A stretch of DNA of 64,000 nucleotides from Calamus simplicifolius. Its lineage: Eukaryota; Streptophyta; Magnoliopsida; Arecales; Arecaceae. The stretch spans positions 103,898 through 167,897 of the forward strand of contig UESW01001594.1 in the NCBI GenBank assembly GCA_900491605.1. Direction: 5' to 3'. The position numbers were made by a program, and so were the translations under genes. Below are positions 42,733 to 55,689 of the stretch, one piece after another (position 1 is the stretch's first letter; every line of letters begins with the position of its first letter). The notes under the pieces were generated by a model. That model searched no databases and was not told the DNA's origin. It saw nothing but the letters and a program-made list of their open reading frames with translations.

Positions 42733-45092
42733 TTGATCGTCGGCAACCAATTTGAACAGCATCGTGGCTCGGGTCTATTGACCATTGGCATCCAAGACTG
42801 CTCCAATGAGAGATCGGTCCTACGTTTGGAATCCAATATCTAGAGGCAGTGGCGTTTCAGATTCAATCACTAGTTGGATAAAATTTTTTACATGACTAAA
42901 GCCAAGAGAGCATCAAAATAATGAAATAAAATTCTGACTGTTCGGCTGTTTATTTTGGAAGCGGAGAGAAGCATCTTGAAACACGCCAAACATAACAATT
43001 GTGCGAAAGCCCTCCATTTTTCAGATAGGCAACGTGGCGACCATCCGATACGAACAAGCAGCACAGTTATTTGCATCGTAAAAGATGTACCGCAAACTAC
43101 CCGGACTAGTTTATAGCGATTAAGCTTTCAATGAAAAAGACTTGGCTGCATTGCTGTTCGATGTAGCAAATGCGCATTATCATCATTTACACGTGTCGAC
43201 GTGCATTGATCATCGTTTACATGTGTTGACGTGCATGAATAAAATTGATACATACGAATGATCAATTTGTACGATTAATACATTTGCTGTGATAAAAAAC
43301 AATGCAACAAAACGTACGATGGAGCTTTCAATGACTTGATTCCTTGTAAATAAATGAGAAAGGAAGAGACTGGAAGCGTCCTCTTCACGGCCTTCCTTGC
43401 TTTGGTAGTTTATCACCTGCTACATTGGAACGTTGCATTATTTCTTTCATCTTCCTTGGCCGCTACGCGACCCCCGGTGACCGAGTGGCGTCCCAACTCC
43501 AAGCGTTATATTCTTTACAGACACAATCACAAGCATGACAACTGTATCGTCCTATCATGGGCGATGTCAGGTCGGTCGCTTTCAAATTATTATATAACGA
43601 GATTTGTATGGCTGTGAGTTGATTACGTTGTTAAAAATGATGCTTCTGTCCTCTCTGTATTTTGTTTAGAAAATACAAATTAACCATTGAAAACGTCCAA
43701 GATAAGAACAAGGGATTATGTTGGACTTCTAACCTCGCTGAGGTAAAAATTTTTATCTCCAAATCAAATTTCTTGAGAAGTCTTGCGAACTCAGCTTATA
43801 TGAGCCCAGAAGATGGGATTCGGCATAAGTTCTGCTTCATATAATCATGGTAATCTATGGACCATGGTAGCAGATCTTCCAGTGTGCTGAAAACCAGGTT
43901 AACCAACCAATTTCTCTGGTTTATTTTTGTTTCAGTCGCGGTACAATTTTGTCTTCAACTGAATATTAAAACATTAAGGAACATAAAAAAAAAATTTATA
44001 TTCCACTCGATAAACAAAAGGTTTGCTTCTTTTGACTGAATCTTTGGCATCATATTTTTGGCTTTTCATATTAATTATAAAGTACAATTTGAAATTGGGA
44101 TGCTACAACATATTTGCTTTGAAGATCCAAAATAAACAATTAGCACTCTTTAAAGAAGTTAGACCAATTATTAAAAGCTGTTTGGTCAAAGAAAGACTCT
44201 GATCAAAATGTTAGAACTTGTCTTCTATGTTCATATAAAATCTTTCAATCTATCAAACTAATTAGACATACAATAAATTCTTCGGTTAAGAAGTTTGATA
44301 GCATGAGAATTGAGAACTTCAAGATTAAACTAGAAGCCTGATTTCCAGTCAGAAAATTCGGTTTTGGTAGCTCTAAACATGCGAGAGTACCCAGCAATAG
44401 CGACAAGAGTACCAAGCAATAGTGGTCAGAATCAAGGTTACAGCTATTATTTTAAGCAGAAGGGAAAACTATAGACTAGATGGTTGCAAAATGTAGCACG
44501 TAGTTATTTTTATCAAAAAAAAAAAAGTTATAAAAATTATAAGCCAAACATTTGCAAGAATCAAACATGAGTAGAAGTTCCAGTTCAGTGCAAATTTTTC
44601 ACGATCACAAAATTCAGATTGAATAGAAATTGACTTAATTTAAGAGTCAATTGTAGTGTAATGGTAGCCATTTCTACTCTATGCCCCTGTACTCTGCTTC
44701 TATTTGTATTGTGGGTTGAGAGTGAGAACCAAATTAGTCCGTTTCTATGACTAGTATTATATCAAATATTTATTTATCGCCTATATGTTCATTAATCCTT
44801 TCTCACCTCCCCCTCCCTCCAAAAAAAAAAAAAAACTGCATTGATATAAAAAATAAAATGTTCTCAATTGTTAACCATTTTGTTCAAGGACAAGTCATAT
44901 TAATCAACTTAAACCTTCGAAAAAAACTACAGATATACAAACTTCTACATTGTGCTCCATGTAGCCTTTTAATGCTGGCAAGAAAGTCAAACATTACAGA
45001 TAGGAATGGCAATTGCATTAAATTGGATCATAGGGGATTGGGTATAATATAAGTGAGCCATAAAATTCATTAATTTAAGCATAATCTATATA
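42733..45092. other. intergenic region, no gene recognised
   Basis: The notable features are a 30-bp tandem duplication at 43181-43240 and an A-run near 44821. The right end (about 45000-45092) has an AGGAATGGCAATT...GGATC pattern and, with the sequence after 53049, may be an older dispersed repeat split by copia 2. Confidence 0.5.
43181..43240. repeat. 30-bp tandem duplication containing ACGTG
   Basis: CATCATTTACACGTGTCGAC plus GTGCATTGAT is followed directly by CATCGTTTACATGTGTTGAC plus GTGCATGAAT, differing at five positions. The first copy contains the ACGTG core known from abscisic-acid response elements, with no adjacent gene that would give it meaning. Confidence 0.8.
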
Positions 45093-45097
45093 TTAAA

Positions 45098-45589
45098 TGT
45101 TGGATTTTTAATCGGCTTATATGTAAAATAATTATGTGTTGCGGACTGTCAAATAAGGTTAAGCTCAATTAAAAGTGATCAGCTAAGGTTTCAGTGATTT
45201 GGGCTTTAATGTATCTGACTAGGTATGGCCCTTTAATGTGTAGAGGCCTAAAGGGTTATTTCTATTTTTATGATGGGCTAAAATAGAAATACCAAAAGAT
45301 AATGATGAAATTATCTATATATAGCGGTTATGGTCCCTGGATCGCATGCACGACCTTCTTCTCTGAATCCCATCATCAGAAAGAATAGCTTAGAGAAAAT
45401 TCTAAAGGGCTCTCTGAGAGTACGTGTTGATCTGGAAGGCCAACCGTAGGACTTTGGAGAGCAATCAAGTAATATGGATTCAGGTACGCTTTTGTTTGTC
45501 GATTATGGAGTCTTGATGATTAAACATGAATGATTCTTGGGCTTCATGGTGATGGTCTTCACCAAAAGGTTTGAATCTTATTTTCAACA
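45098..45589 (+). mobile_element. copia 2 5' LTR
   Basis: This LTR is 492 bp, TGTTGGATTT to TTTTCAACA. A TATA-like CTATATATAG near 45311 fits an LTR promoter. It resembles the 3' LTR closely. The 3' copy has a 7-base addition (CCAACAT) near its start and lacks a few bases elsewhere. Confidence 0.95.
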
Positions 45590-45591
45590 AT

Positions 45592-45606
45592 TGGTATCAG
45601 AGCCCT
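45592..45606 (+). other. copia 2 primer-binding site (initiator Met tRNA type)
   Basis: TGGTATCAGAGCCC lies two bases after the LTR end. It is the canonical complement of the initiator methionine tRNA 3' end. Confidence 0.93.
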
Positions 45607-46640
45607 ATTCATGTTGAATCGTTGAGAAAAAAATTTTTGGTTATATGCATTGATATTCGTATTTATGCATATGACTTCTTTGGTTTTATTCAGTAACTGT
45701 GAAATAAATACTTATTAGTTTAAAATTTTGTTTTGATGCCAATGATATTTTTAATATCTGTAGATCTAATTTTTAAATAAAATAAAGGTCATAGTGTATC
45801 AAAACTTTATTTTACTTCTGGGTTAATGATCATGAATTTTGATGTTAAGAGCGAAAGATATTCACTGTATTCGTGATGTTAATGATCATGAATTTAGCTG
45901 TTGGTATTCCAAATTTTATGGGACTCTTTGTTGGCCATTTTTTATGAACATTTAGTGCATAGCATTAATGCATGAATTTTGGACCGGTTTATAACCTTTG
46001 GCAACGTTTTTGGGCTTTTATTAAAAATTATTATATTTAATTTCGTAAGCATGAGCAACTTCAATATGGTTGAATTGGTTTTATAAAGTAAAGCTTTATC
46101 CATTATGATAAATTATTTTTCTGTTATAAAGATCGAGTTGGAACCATGAAATAACATATCGTTATTTTTAAAAGGTTCAATCAAATTCAAATTAATGGTA
46201 TTTTATGCCTAATAAATTTGTCCATCGTTCGAAATTGAACTAATTGAAATAAGATATCACCAAAGTGATCTCTCTTGTGTAGATGGTTCATGAAGGATGT
46301 TGGATGTTGTGTATGTGTATATTTTATGCGGGTATTAATCGACCCAAAGGAAGGTTAATGCTTGGCCGAACTACACATATATGTGATGGTAAACACGTAA
46401 CGATTATAAGGATTTACATATGAGTAATAAGTCGATCCAAAGATAGATTTATTATTTGACATGCATTATTGTTAGTGTTTGATCATTACAATAAGAGTAC
46501 CACTAGCAGTTAATATTATTGTCCAAAGACTTGATATTAATGTTGCACTGGGTATCTTGAGATGGGATTTACCATTATTTGAATTTATTGATATTTGGTG
46601 TTAATTATTTACATGAGCATGTTATTTATGTATTGCTTTT
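45607..46640 (+). pseudogene. copia 2 leader and degraded gag region
   Basis: Gag should begin here, but no continuous gag frame is visible. The sequence is AT-rich with stops in all frames. It may be a long leader plus a decayed or deleted gag. Confidence 0.45.
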
Positions 46641-47507
46641 AATTTTACAGCTAATGTTGCTACTATTTCTGCTAACCTCAATTCGGTGCTGGTCCTTAAT
46701 GGTAATAACTTCAAGAGCAAGGATAAAGGCAAGAAAATAAAGAATAAGGCTGTTAAGGATCCAGCAAAGAAGAAACAAAATCAGGATAAGAACAGTTGTT
46801 TCTTCTGCAATAAGCCTGGATACATTAAGAAGGAATGTTCCAAATTTTGTGCATGGCATGAAAAGAAAGGTACATTTCTTAATATGGTCTGTTCTGAAGT
46901 AAATATAGCTTTAGTACATAGAAACACTTAGTGGTTAGATTCTGGTGCTACTACTAACATCAGTGTTTCAATGGAGGGTTCCCTAAGCTATCGAAGGCCA
47001 ACTGATGCTGAAAGACACATTTATATGGGAGATGGCAAGTCGGTAAATGTATAGGTAATTGGGCATTTTATATTGTTATTAAGTTCTGGTTATTATTTGG
47101 ATTTGAAAGACACTTTTGTAGTACCATCCTTTAGACGGAATTTGGTTTCTATTTCAGCTTTGGACAAATTAGGATATTGTTGTTCATTTGGAAATAGTCA
47201 GTTTAGTCTTTCGTTAAATTCAAATATTATTGGAACTGGTTCTCTTATGGTGTATGACAATCTATATTTGCTTGATACTGTTGATTCATATAATGAAACC
47301 CTGAATATGGAATCAAGAGGTACTAAGCGTAAAATTTGCAATGAAAATTCAGGAACATTATGGCATAAGCGATTAGGTCACATCTTTAGAAATAGAGTTG
47401 AACGACTTGTGTTAGATGGAATTTTGGATTCTCTTGATTTTAAAGACTTTAATGTCCGTGTTGATTGCATTAAGGGCAAACAGACCAAAACAAAGAAATT
47501 GGGTGCA
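46641..47507 (+). pseudogene. copia 2 gag zinc knuckle, protease and pre-integrase
   Basis: The frame reads a lysine-rich stretch, then CFFCNKPGYIKKECSKF. This is a CCHC knuckle in which the usual histidine is tyrosine, so zinc binding is likely lost. After a stop it reads WLDSGATTNISVS, the protease active site, and then DTFVVPSFRRNLVSISALDK. The GAG-pre-integrase block follows (TLWHKRLGHIFRNRVERLV, VDCIKGKQTKTKKLGAY). The coding sequence is cut at 47512 by the nested solo LTR. Confidence 0.9.
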
Positions 47508-47512
47508 TATAG

Positions 47513-49518
47513 TGTTGGGAATTGTATCCTAAAGCCAATCATTTGATGATTGTGCTGATGTAAATTGTATATAAATTAATATATTAATAAAAGTTATTTA
47601 GCAGTTTATTCATTACAAGAACATCTTCTTAATACTCCTAAAAGTAATGAAGCCCTTAGGATTTTCCTCACGATAAAGGAGGATTTATCTTAGAAGGTCC
47701 TTAAAAGAGTTCGCGACCAAATGATATACTATGACAGGGCCATAGTACTATCAATTATAGGATGTTGTATATCATATTTGTTGGTTATCCTCTTAACCAA
47801 GGAGTGTAGAGACACTGGTATGACATATAGGTGAAAGTGTAGGAGTACATTTTATCGAACGTGACTCATTTCCGAATACTCTGCTGTCAAGAGTTAATCC
47901 GAGAAGATATAGGTATAAGTATCCTTCAGACCTGAAGATCAAAACCAGTGGCTTACAAGCAACTCATTGTACTTAGGTGCCGGACCACCTGGATTTCTAA
48001 TCCAGCTACGAAAGGTTACTGGGTGCAGTCAAGTACTTATGGTAGTCAGTTGTGGATCAAGATGGAATTTGACCTATCCCATTAAAAGGAGAAATGCTTG
48101 TGTTTCAATTTAGCAAGACCTTGGCCAAGGCACTTCATGTGAAAGTCAAATGATCACTAAAGTTGAAATCACTTTATGGATTAGCTATTTAGAATTGACA
48201 GGCTCTTAATCCTTAGCATTTGTGGTCAAGAGGATGAATTATACGGTAACTGTTTCTTAGGGTTCTTGGAGTTTGCTCGGCAACTCTTCGACCTATCCGG
48301 ACGTCGGGTTCCATTGCTAGATGGGCACATCGATTAGTATAGAAAGTTGTTTCTATGCTACCGGCTTAGGTTCGAACCTAGAGAGTCACACGCATAGAAG
48401 TTTCCTAGGATGATCTATTTGCTAATCAACGATTGAGAATCATATATGATTTAATTAATCAATTTGATTGATTGAATTATCTCAATTGGGTTAAGTACAA
48501 TTGAATAAGATTCAATTTGGTTTAAGTCTATTAGAAGGACCAGTCCATTTCAAATATTGATTTGAAATTAGACTTGATTTGAATTTAAATTGATTCAGGA
48601 CTAGCCAAATTTGATTTGGGCTTGGACCATGATCTATGTGGGTTAAATCAAATAAATTCAAATCAGAACCTAAACCTCTCGAATATGGATCTCATATGAT
48701 GAGATGGCTAAAATCTCATCTCATAAGATAGAATTTAATGCATGACATTTATTTACCGAACGTCGGATTTATCCTCGTCTCTTTGGTTTTCTCCGAACGA
48801 CGGAACTAAACCAAACGCCGCGACTCCTTGGTTTTCTCCGAACATCAGAATTAAACCAAGCGCTGCGCCTTCGGCGTCTCTTCGCTTTTGTCAAACGACA
48901 GATTCTTAAATGTCAGAATTAAATGTCAAGGCTAAATCTAGACTATAAATAGAGGGCATTCTCTCATCAGAGAACATAGAACAAAAAATAGAACAACAAT
49001 ACACGATTTATCGTGGATTGTAATTCTAAATTGTCGTGGATTGTAATTCTAAAATGTTAGAATAGAAAATTCTTGTGATTCTGGTGTTAGCGGAAGCCTG
49101 ATGGATCTTGGAGGAAGATTCAAGTGAGGGGATTCAAGATCAGCAAAGCTATTTTTCCGCGAGCTAGCACTCCCGGAAATCTGATCATTCGGGGCTTCGC
49201 GTGGACGATACTAGAGGCCGGACGATTGAACAGCTGCAGAGCAATAAGGATTTACCTACTGTTCTTAAGGTAAGTGATTTGATCCCTAGATCTTAAGGCA
49301 GGCTTCAAGATAATAGTGTGACTAGTCATCTTGAAGATCAAGATATGATCTTGATATTTTTATATGCATATTTTAGATCAAACGACCCTGAATATATAGG
49401 CAAAGATATGATCTTGATGCATATTAGATAGATTAATATGTAATCTTTTAATTTCCGCAATGATAATAGTTATCAATTTTTAAAAATATGCATGCCTCGG
49501 AGACTATTTCTCCCTACA
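47513..49518 (+). mobile_element. solo LTR (2006 bp) nested in copia 2
   Basis: The insertion begins TGTTGGGAAT and ends CTCCCTACA, flanked by perfect 5-bp duplications TATAG (47508-47512 and 49519-49523). Removing it with one copy of the duplication joins KKLGAY directly to RTMEVLELIHTDICGPF in the same frame, which proves the insertion point. A TATA box (CTATAAATAG) lies at 48943-48952 in plus orientation, followed by a region rich in AGAACA, as expected near the LTR transcription start. No internal retrotransposon genes are present. Confidence 0.92.
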
Positions 49519-49523
49519 TATAG

Positions 49524-50430
49524 AACTATGGAAGTCTTAGAGTTGATACATACGGACATTTGTGGACCATTTCCTACACCTTCTTGGAATGGTCAACAGT
49601 ATTTTGTATCATTCATAGATGATTATTCAAGATATGCATACCTATTTCTTATTCATGAAAAGTCCCAAGTCTTGGACGTGTTCAAATCATTTAAAGCTAA
49701 AGTTGAGCTTCGGCTCAACAAAAGGATTAAAGGAGTCAGATTTGACTGTGGTGGTGAATATTACGATAGATATGACAGATCAGGTGAACAACGTTCAGGA
49801 CCATTTGCCAGATACCTAAAAGAGTGTGGAATCGTTCCACAGTATACCATGCCATGGTCACCTAGCATGAATGGTGTATCTGAAAGACAAAACAGGACTC
49901 TTAAGGATATGGTAAGGAGTATGATTTGTCATTCTACCTTACGAGAGTCACTCTGGAGAGAGGCACTAAAGACAACAGCCTACATTTTGAACAGAGTACC
50001 AACTAAAGCAGCTGTCAAAATACCTTATGAGCTTTGAATAGGACGAAAGCCTAGTCTAAAGTATTTTCATGTTTGGGGATGTCCAGCTGAGGCAAGGCCT
50101 TATAGGCCATATGAAAAGAAATTGGACTCCAGGACAGTGAGCAGCTATTTTGTAGGGTATTCTGAGCGATCCAGGGGTTACAAGTTTTATGATCCCAAAT
50201 CAAGGATAATTTTTGAGACGATAACTGCAACGTTCTTTGAGGATATTGAGTTTGGGGGAAGAAATAAAGTTAGAGACTTTGTCTTTGAGGAGGAATTAGA
50301 ACCTACTACTCTTGTTGAAGAGCAGCTAGTTCATATTCCTATAATTGCTTTTGATAATGATCAAGTTGCAATTCCAGAATAACAAGAAATTATTGTTCAA
50401 CCCTCAGAGGTACAAACTCAACAACCTCAA
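49524..50430 (+). pseudogene. copia 2 integrase
   Basis: The catalytic acids appear in LIHTDICGPF, GVRFDCGGEYYD and NGVSERQNRTL, the D-D-E triad of copia integrases. The core is followed by YILNRVPTKAA, a stop at 50035-50037, and the C-terminal KYFHVWGCPAEARPYRPY and YFVGYSERSRGYKF blocks. A further stop lies near 50382. Confidence 0.93.
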
Positions 50431-50436
50431 GAACAA

Positions 50437-51550
50437 GTGCCTTTGCGGCGATCCACTAGAGAAAGGAAGAATGCTATTCCAGATGATTATATAGTGTTTC
50501 TTCAGGAACATGAGAAAAATAATGGCGTGATGGAAGATGATCCTCTCAACTTTCTTCAATCCATACAAGGTTCCAATTTAGAAAAGTGGATTGAAGCAAT
50601 GAAAGAAGAGTATAAGTCTATGCAAGACAATAAAGTTTGGAACTTGTCCCATTACCAGAAGGTGTGAAACCCATTAGTTGCAAATGGATTTTTAAGACCA
50701 AACGGAATTCAAAGGGTAATGTGGAAAGGTATAAAGCTCATCTTGTGGCTAAAGGCTATACTCAAAAGGAAGGAATTGACTTTAAAGAGACCTTCTCTCC
50801 AGTTTCATCGAAGGACTCTTTTAGGACAATTATGGCTCTTGTTGCACAGTATGATATGGAACTCCATCAAATGGATGTCAAGACGGCGTTTCTCAATGGA
50901 GACATTGATTAGACAATTTATATGGTGCAACCAGAAAACTTTGTGCCAGGAGACTCAAAGAAAATGGTTTGCAAATTGACAAAATCCATTTATGGGTTAA
51001 AGCAAGCTTCTCGTCAATGGTACCACAAATTTCATCAAGTAATTCTCTCATTTAATTTTGAAGTGAATGTAGTTGATGATTGTGTGTATCACAAGTTCAG
51101 TGGGAGTAAATACATTTTTCTGATTTTGTATGTGGATGATATTTGCTTGCCACAAATGATATAGCATGTTGCACGAAACCAAGAGATTTCTATCAAGTAA
51201 TTTTTAAATGAAAGATCTTGGTGACGCCTCCTTTGTATTGGAAATCCAGATACATCAAGATCATTCTCAGGGTATCCTTGGATTATCACAAAGGAGCTAT
51301 ATCGATAAAGTACTTAAGAGATTTGGCATGCAAAATTGCAAACCATGTGATACCCCTATCACTAAAGGAGATAAATTCAGTATTAATCAGTGCCCAAAAG
51401 GAAACCTTAAAGTTGAAGAGATGCAGAAGATTCCTTATGCTTCGGTTGTAGGGAGTCTAATGTATGCTCAAGTTTGTATGAGTCCGGTTATTGCGTACAT
51501 TGTTGGAGTGTTAGGCAGATATTTAAGTAACCCAGGTATGGATCACTGAA
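50437..51550 (+). pseudogene. copia 2 reverse transcriptase
   Basis: Conserved blocks are KWIEAMKEEYKSMQDNKVW, then (frameshifted) CKWIFKTKRNSKGNVERYKA, HLVAKGYTQKEGIDFKETFS and QMDVKTAFLNGDID. A stop at about 50911 follows, then SIYGLKQASRQWYHKFHQ and FLILYVDDICL, with the catalytic YVDD intact at 51129-51140. A stop follows near 51164 and the next frame starts with MKDLGDASFVL. The active site is intact but the frame is not. Confidence 0.93.
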
Positions 51551-52111
51551 AAGTAGCCAAAAGGGTTATGAGATATCTGAAAAGAACAAAAGATTGCATG
51601 CTCACATATAGGAGATCAGATCATTTTGAGATCATTGGGTATTCTGACTCCGACTTTGCGGGATGCCAAGATAGTAAAAGATCCACTTCGGGCTATGTAT
51701 ATCTGTTAGGTGGTGGGGCTATTTCTTGGAGAAGTGCAAAACAGACACTCATAGCTTCTTCTACCATGGTAGCATAATTTATAGCATGTTATGAGGCATC
51801 CAATCATGGGATATGGCTGAAAATTTTATCACTGGGCTGCGCATATTGGAAGGAATTGAAAGACCGCTAAAGTTATTTGTGACAATAAGTCAGCCGTATT
51901 GTATTCCAACAACAATAGGAGCTCGACCAAGTCAAAGCATATTAACATCAAGTTTCTGGTTGTAAAAAAAATAGTACAGAGTGGTCAGATTTCTATAGAG
52001 CATATAGGGACAAACTCCATGGTTGCAGATCTCCTTACAAAGGATGTGCCGCCCAAGGTCTTTCATGAGCATATTGCTCACATGGGCATTATAGAGCATG
52101 GCGATGCTTAG
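51551..52111 (+). pseudogene. copia 2 RNase H
   Basis: The frame reads RYLKRTKDCMLTYRRSD, then SDSDFAGCQDSKRSTSGYVY, then WRSAKQTLIASSTMVA, where the usual STMEAEY acid is changed to V-A-stop. After another stop and shift it reads TKSKHINIKFLVVKKIVQSG and GTNSMVADLLTKDVPPKVFH. The polyprotein ends around 52111. Loss of the acidic residue in the STM block should inactivate RNase H. Confidence 0.9.
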
Positions 52112-52539
52112 ATTCAGTGGGAGTTTATATTGCTTCTATTTTATGCTTTATATTTGGTTTGTACACACTTATGTGTTTGGATATTTTCTGATCAGAAATA
52201 AAGTATTTCATTCAGTTCAGTATACTCTGTACAATTATGTTAAAGTTTTGATCTCACTCAAGTTTAAGAAGGACCAATTGGAAATATGCATGTTAAGATC
52301 ACATTACATGTAATTTCTATACTACACATCCACATCATGATCCATGTCATTCAGTTGTATCAACATAGGTGACCATTGATGGGTCGAGTTATGATAAATA
52401 TAACAAAGGTCGCTTTGATCCCATGTTGGTATGATTGATGGACCGGATTGGTTATAGATATATTTAAGAAATGACAGTAAAATTGAGCTCATTTGGTTAT
52501 TTTTTTTGCAACATAATTATAAGGTTACACATATAGCCC

Positions 52540-52549
52540 AGTGGAAGAT
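52540..52549 (+). other. copia 2 polypurine tract
   Basis: AGTGGAAGAT ends directly at the 3' LTR, the position of the plus-strand primer. Confidence 0.7.
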
Positions 52550-53044
52550 TGTTGGATTTTTAATCCAACATTGGGCTTATATGTAAAATAATTATGTGTT
52601 ACGGACTGTCAAATAAGGTTAAGCCCAATTAAAAGTGATCAGCTAAGGTTTTAGTGATTTGGGCTTTAATGTATCTGATTAGGTGTGGCCCTTTAATGTG
52701 TAGAGACGGGTTATTTCTATTTTTATGATGGGCTAAAATAGAAATACCAAAAGATAATGATGAAATTATCTATATATAGAGGTTATGGTCCCTGAATCGC
52801 ATGCACGACCTTCTTCTCTGAATCCTATCATCAGAAAGAATAGCCTAGAGAAAATTCTAAAGGACTCTATGGGAGTACGTGTTGATCTGGAAGGCCAACC
52901 GTAGGATTCTAGAGAGCAATCAAGTAATATGGATTTAGGTACGCTTCCGTTTATCAATTATGGATTCTTGATGATTAAACTTGAATGATTCTTGGACTTC
53001 ATGGTGATGATCTTCACCAAAAGGTTCGGACCTTATTTCCAACA
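52550..53044 (+). mobile_element. copia 2 3' LTR
   Basis: This LTR is 495 bp, TGTTGGATTT to TTTCCAACA, followed by the duplicated target TTAAA. Near its start TTGGATTTTTAATCCAACAT contains an extra CCAACAT that the 5' LTR lacks. Confidence 0.95.
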
Positions 53045-53049
53045 TTAAA

Positions 53050-55689
53050 CATATCAAAATTTTAAATCTGAACATAACTTATTTAATAAAGAAGTAATCT
53101 GATCCAATCCACTTAAGTTGTTTAATCAATAATGAAAATATCAGATATTAACCTCTTTAACCTATTTAATATATTTAATTTATTCAATATATAAATGGGT
53201 TAGATAAATGAATTAATTTGAACCAATCCAGCCCAACTAGTTATTTAAATGAGTTAAAGACATGAAATCTAATCCCGATCCACTTAATAAAAAATCAAGA
53301 TGGGTCCATCTATTATCAATACAAATGTATAGTCCAAATCTAACCTAAATCTATTTATTACAGGTCAAAAATAAATAAATAAGTCGGATCTAATATTATC
53401 ATCTCTAATTATAAGCTTGTTTAGTCTTTATCATCCATGCAGTTGTTGTCAATCATAAAAACTTCTAAAAAACGGAAATTGGACCTCGTCGGTTTTCATA
53501 CGTTGAAACATAACCACGAGGAGACGCATGAATAATTGAGCGAATCCAGTGTCATCGCTTTCATATCGGACGCTCCCTTTCTTTTCTTTCTTTTATTTTT
53601 GGGACCATCTTCTGCCTGTCCGGCACCAGAAAACCCGTGGCCAGCACTGCTTTGGCTCTTCACGTACCAACGTGAAGAAAATATCTTCTGGAATCAGACG
53701 GCGGATTCCTCTCCGGTAATTAAGAAACGCTTTTTTTCGCGTGGAGTCGAGCGAGTGAATGCGGTCGACACCAATCGAATCGAAGACTTTGGAAATAAAA
53801 AAAAAAATTTAAAAAAAGTCTTGCATTTGAAGCCAAAACCTCGTGCACAGCTGTTGTTACACACGCGAGTTGCGTGTGGCCTTGAGGGAGGGGAAAGAAA
53901 GAAGAGAGAGAGAGAGAGAGAGTGGTACCAAAATATCTTGGGCAGAAGAAGATAAATTATTGTCCGGGAACATGTGAAGGCATATATATATTTGAGCACT
54001 TCTTTACTGCTGGCAATCGTACTCCACATGGTACCATGCCCATTGCTCCGGAGGGACGGTTGATGGTAATGCACGAGCACGAGGAGAGGACCGCATTAAT
54101 TTGGATGCTGCGTCACATGGATGGAACCGGGGGTCCAGGCCTCCAGCTAGCATTGCTGCTCATAGAGTTGTGAGCTGTCGCAGCAACAGCGGCAGAGCCT
54201 TGAATTCACCGGCCACCATGCAAGCAAGCAAGCAAGAAAGAAATTAAGAAAGAACGTACATACAGCTCTCGTTTCGTTTCTGGCAGCGGAGATGGAGATG
54301 GAGATGGAGATGAAGATGAACCCACGGCGGCACTGATCAAGAATAATATAAAAATTCAGAGAGGGAAGATGGTTTTAAACTGGACAAGAAGAAATTAAGC
54401 AAAGCCATGGATGCAAAATTAAGCTAGTAAATCATCGATCGTCTCCAATTCACGCCACGCGTCCCTTGCCAGCCAAAGCGTCCTCTCGGCCGAGTCCGAC
54501 TACTCCCACTCGTGGTCGAATGTCTAAATTCCATAAGTAGCCCTTGCGCTGCGCTCCAATAATTGTCCCCAAAACTAATAGAGCTTCCGCTAAGTTTGTA
54601 ATTGCCATGGATGAATGATGATCTTCCGCCAGCGCCTTTTCGTCCGATCGACCTCAACTGGCGACACGTGGTCTTCCGTGGACCATACACGTCTCTTCCA
54701 GCAATAATAAGTTAATAATAACGCAAGCCAAAACTAGAACGCGTTGACTTCTTCCCTCGTCCGTCACGTCGAGTAGACCCAACCTAACTTTCTCTTGTAA
54801 GAGGGTTCAAAAGGGATCTGACAATATTATATATTTCTTTTATATTGATATTCTTAAAAAAAAAATTAATGCAATTTATATAAAAATTGACGGAATACAT
54901 GCATGAAATATCTATCAAATCTAAACCGGCCAAAGAAATGTCATGTTAATTAAAGAAATTGATATATAACAAAGTCACGGCAAAAAAAAAAAGAGTCAAA
55001 AATAATTTGTGCTATCAATTTTTCTTTTTCTTTTTGGGATCATCTGTTAAAATCCTATAAATAAACCAGAGAGTATAAGATCGTTTTCATCCTCCACAGG
55101 TTAATAAAGGGACGCATATCATTTGGATGGTGGGGATAACACTTATTCTACGCATTCATGAGGAGAGGAAGCCATATTATTATTTAATGGTCATGAATGA
55201 AGGAAGACCTCCGCCATGGTGCTCATGGCCACCAACCCACAACGTACGAAATTAAAACACTGGCCAGTCTTCTTTTCGGCAACAATTATTTAATGGCCAA
55301 GAACGGCCCTCGTGGGAAACGTACGACCACGACCGCCACGAGGTGAAAATAATACGCTCTTTAGCCTTTACGCGCCTTTCACGATCGTCATAGCTGACAC
55401 ATTACGCCGTTCGATCTCCGAAAGATCAGCGGTTCGCGGACCACCGTCTTTTGGACGGTCAACGTTCGGAGTATTCAGTTCTCTAGAGGCAGGAGATATT
55501 TTCGTAAATAATTTGACTTGGAGGGGCGACCAAAACGCGAGAAGATACCAGACCGCCAATTAATAGGAGACAGCTGGCAGGTGATGAAGAATCAAGAAGG
55601 CTTCTCCGCCCGTTTATTCTTCGTTCGTAATTAGTTTTAAGAAACATCTTAATTACCTCTAATCGAGATTAGAAGGGCAACGGTTCGCC
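53050..55689. other. intergenic region, no gene recognised
   Basis: The first 350 bases are AT-rich with GGATC/GATCC words and may be the other half of the dispersed repeat broken by copia 2. Simple repeats include GA at about 53905-53925 and a GGAGAT hexanucleotide run at about 54290-54312. An A-run near 53798 lies in a region with open frames but no protein resemblance. Confidence 0.5.

Larger units (their letters stand above)
45098..53044 (+). mobile_element. Ty1/copia LTR retrotransposon 2, complete but inactive
   Basis: LTRs at 45098-45589 and 52550-53044 bound the element, with TGTTGG...CAACA ends. Perfect 5-bp target duplications TTAAA lie at 45093-45097 and 53045-53049. The PBS follows the left LTR, and the order gag, protease, integrase, reverse transcriptase, RNase H is that of copia. 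A 2006-bp solo LTR is nested between protease and integrase. Several in-frame stops (about 46930, 47055, 50037, 50912) and frameshifts make it non-autonomous. Little of gag upstream of the zinc knuckle is recognisable. Confidence 0.95.

Noticed and set aside
44630..44670. Possible tRNA-like stretch (GTGTAATGGTAGCC)
   Set aside because: It resembles a D-arm box by chance, but I see no matching acceptor stem or T-arm at the right distance.
53536..54173. Overlapping frames of 83-139 codons near an A-run and a GA repeat
   Set aside because: No protein family resemblance; low-complexity segments dominate.
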